Under the pieces are notes generated by a model. It was not told the origin of the DNA and ran no database searches. It saw only the letters and a list, made by a program, of their open reading frames with translations. From Selenihalanaerobacter shriftii (lineage in GTDB: Bacteria > Bacillota > Halanaerobiia > Halobacteroidales > Acetohalobiaceae), in the NCBI RefSeq assembly GCF_900167185.1, contig NZ_FUWM01000016.1, positions 2,563 to 66,562 on the forward strand: a DNA stretch of 64,000 nucleotides, read 5' to 3'. Made by a program: the position numbers and the translations under genes. Positions within the stretch are counted from its first letter, which is position 1. Each line of letters begins with the position of its first letter. Of the stretch, positions 63,580 through 64,000 are shown in pieces.

Positions 63580-63603
63580 GCTAAGTTAGCTCTAGACTTT
63601 TAT
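63569..63603. terminator. Bidirectional terminator
   Basis: AAAGTCTAAAGCTAA and TTAGCTCTAGACTTT form a 15-bp stem with one mismatch, serving the converging amidase remnant and chemoreceptor. Confidence 0.75.
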
Positions 63604-63648
63604 GTCAAATATTGAACTTTTAAATGAATTTAGCATATTTATTATTGA

Positions 63649-64000
63649 TTAAACTTCAAATTGTTCAACTAAGTTTTGTAATTCTTGAGCCATAGTTGCT
63701 AATTCTTGAGCAGAATTAGTTACCTCCTGAGACATATTACTAATATCTTGAGAGGCAGTCATTATTTGATCACTATTTTGAGCTAAATTCTGAGTAGAAT
63801 TAGCAGTTTGTTGAATGTAATCAGATGTCTGATCAATTGAACTTTCGATTTTTTTAAAGACTTCTCCAGTTTCTACAGCAATTTCTTTTCCTTCTTTTGC
63901 TTTAACTTCCACCTGTTTAACAGACTCTAATCCATTGTTTGATTGCTTTTGTGTTTGCTTCACTAAAGTAGTAATTTCATCTGTCGCTTTAGCTGTCTCT
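63649..64000 (-). CDS. Methyl-accepting chemotaxis protein, C-terminal part (cut by window edge)
   Basis: The frame is open to the window edge and encodes the last coiled-coil helix of a chemoreceptor signalling domain (ETAKATDEITTLVKQTQ, SNNGLESVKQVEVKAKEGKE, SAQELATMAQELQNLVEQFE). The tip region and the sensor lie outside. An internal GTG at 63963 is not a real start. Confidence 0.85.
   Translation of the reverse strand, partial: ETAKATDEITTLVKQTQKQSNNGLESVKQVEVKAKEGKEIAVETGEVFKKIESSIDQTSDYIQQTANSTQNLAQNSDQIMTASQDISNMSQEVTNSAQELATMAQELQNLVEQFEV

Overview
The window is AT-rich DNA from a low-GC, Gram-positive-type anaerobe. A clostridial or halanaerobial bacterium is the best guess, inferred from gene content: a GerAB-type germination permease beside a Spo0E-like protein, a DUF1540 protein, a selenocysteine protein of the glycine/betaine reductase B family, a secreted multihaem cytochrome c, DUF1638 and MTH865 proteins, chemoreceptors and several c-di-GMP genes. 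No rRNA or tRNA gene was seen. Species cannot be named from the sequence alone.

Layout. 1-7.5 kb: accessory DNA with the 3' end of one group II intron, a probable ORF-less group II intron, a HEPN-like protein, a deleted IS110 element with a bridge-RNA-like leader, an intact IS3-type element with a -1 frameshift signal, a zinc-ribbon-repeat endonuclease, another group II fragment and a PD-(D/E)XK nuclease. 7.6-16 kb: a complete type I restriction-modification operon (hsdM-hsdS-hsdR), a cyclase-family hydrolase, a YgjP-type metalloprotease and a MNT/HEPN toxin-antitoxin pair. 16-30.6 kb: DUF2680 secreted protein, chemoreceptor, DUF2512 protein, AlkD-like protein, glycosyltransferase, decayed HTH genes, a broken IS3 element between fragments of two genes that also lie elsewhere in the window, an orphan c-di-GMP-I riboswitch, an XRE regulator, an HD-GYP protein, an IS30 relic, a ferritin-like protein, SdpR-SdpI and a PAS histidine kinase. 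31-39 kb: a chemoreceptor with a Cys-rich insert, a long decayed tract rich in hairpins, GerAB, Spo0E, DUF1540 and a truncated GGDEF-EAL protein. 39.6-43 kb: a NarX/NarL-type two-component system beside a six-haem cytochrome. 43.5-50.6 kb: IS21 relic, a pseudoknotted RNA of unknown class, a Fic protein, three zinc-ribbon/membrane genes, a pRiA4b ORF-3-like protein and a second DUF2680 gene. 51-54 kb: ArsR repressor and Zn/Cd-type P1B ATPase. 54-64 kb: LysM pseudogene, the selenoprotein, small redox and regulatory genes, a Crp-DUF1638-MTH865-AhpD-like run, a broken HelD gene, an amidase remnant and the end of another chemoreceptor.

The strongest theme is duplication followed by unequal decay. 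One cassette (DUF2680 gene facing sdpR-sdpI, with shared terminators) survives in three different states near 16, 27 and 50 kb. An HTH gene followed by a DUF2512 remnant recurs near 21.6, 28.6 and 32.8 kb. Fragments of helD, sdpI, merR and a zinc-ribbon gene lie far from their full copies. The most notable single items are the pseudoknotted RNA (44.45-44.69 kb), the selenoprotein split by a TGA (54.67-55.43 kb), the orphan riboswitch (23.67-23.90 kb) and the IS110 leader RNA (2.57-2.70 kb).
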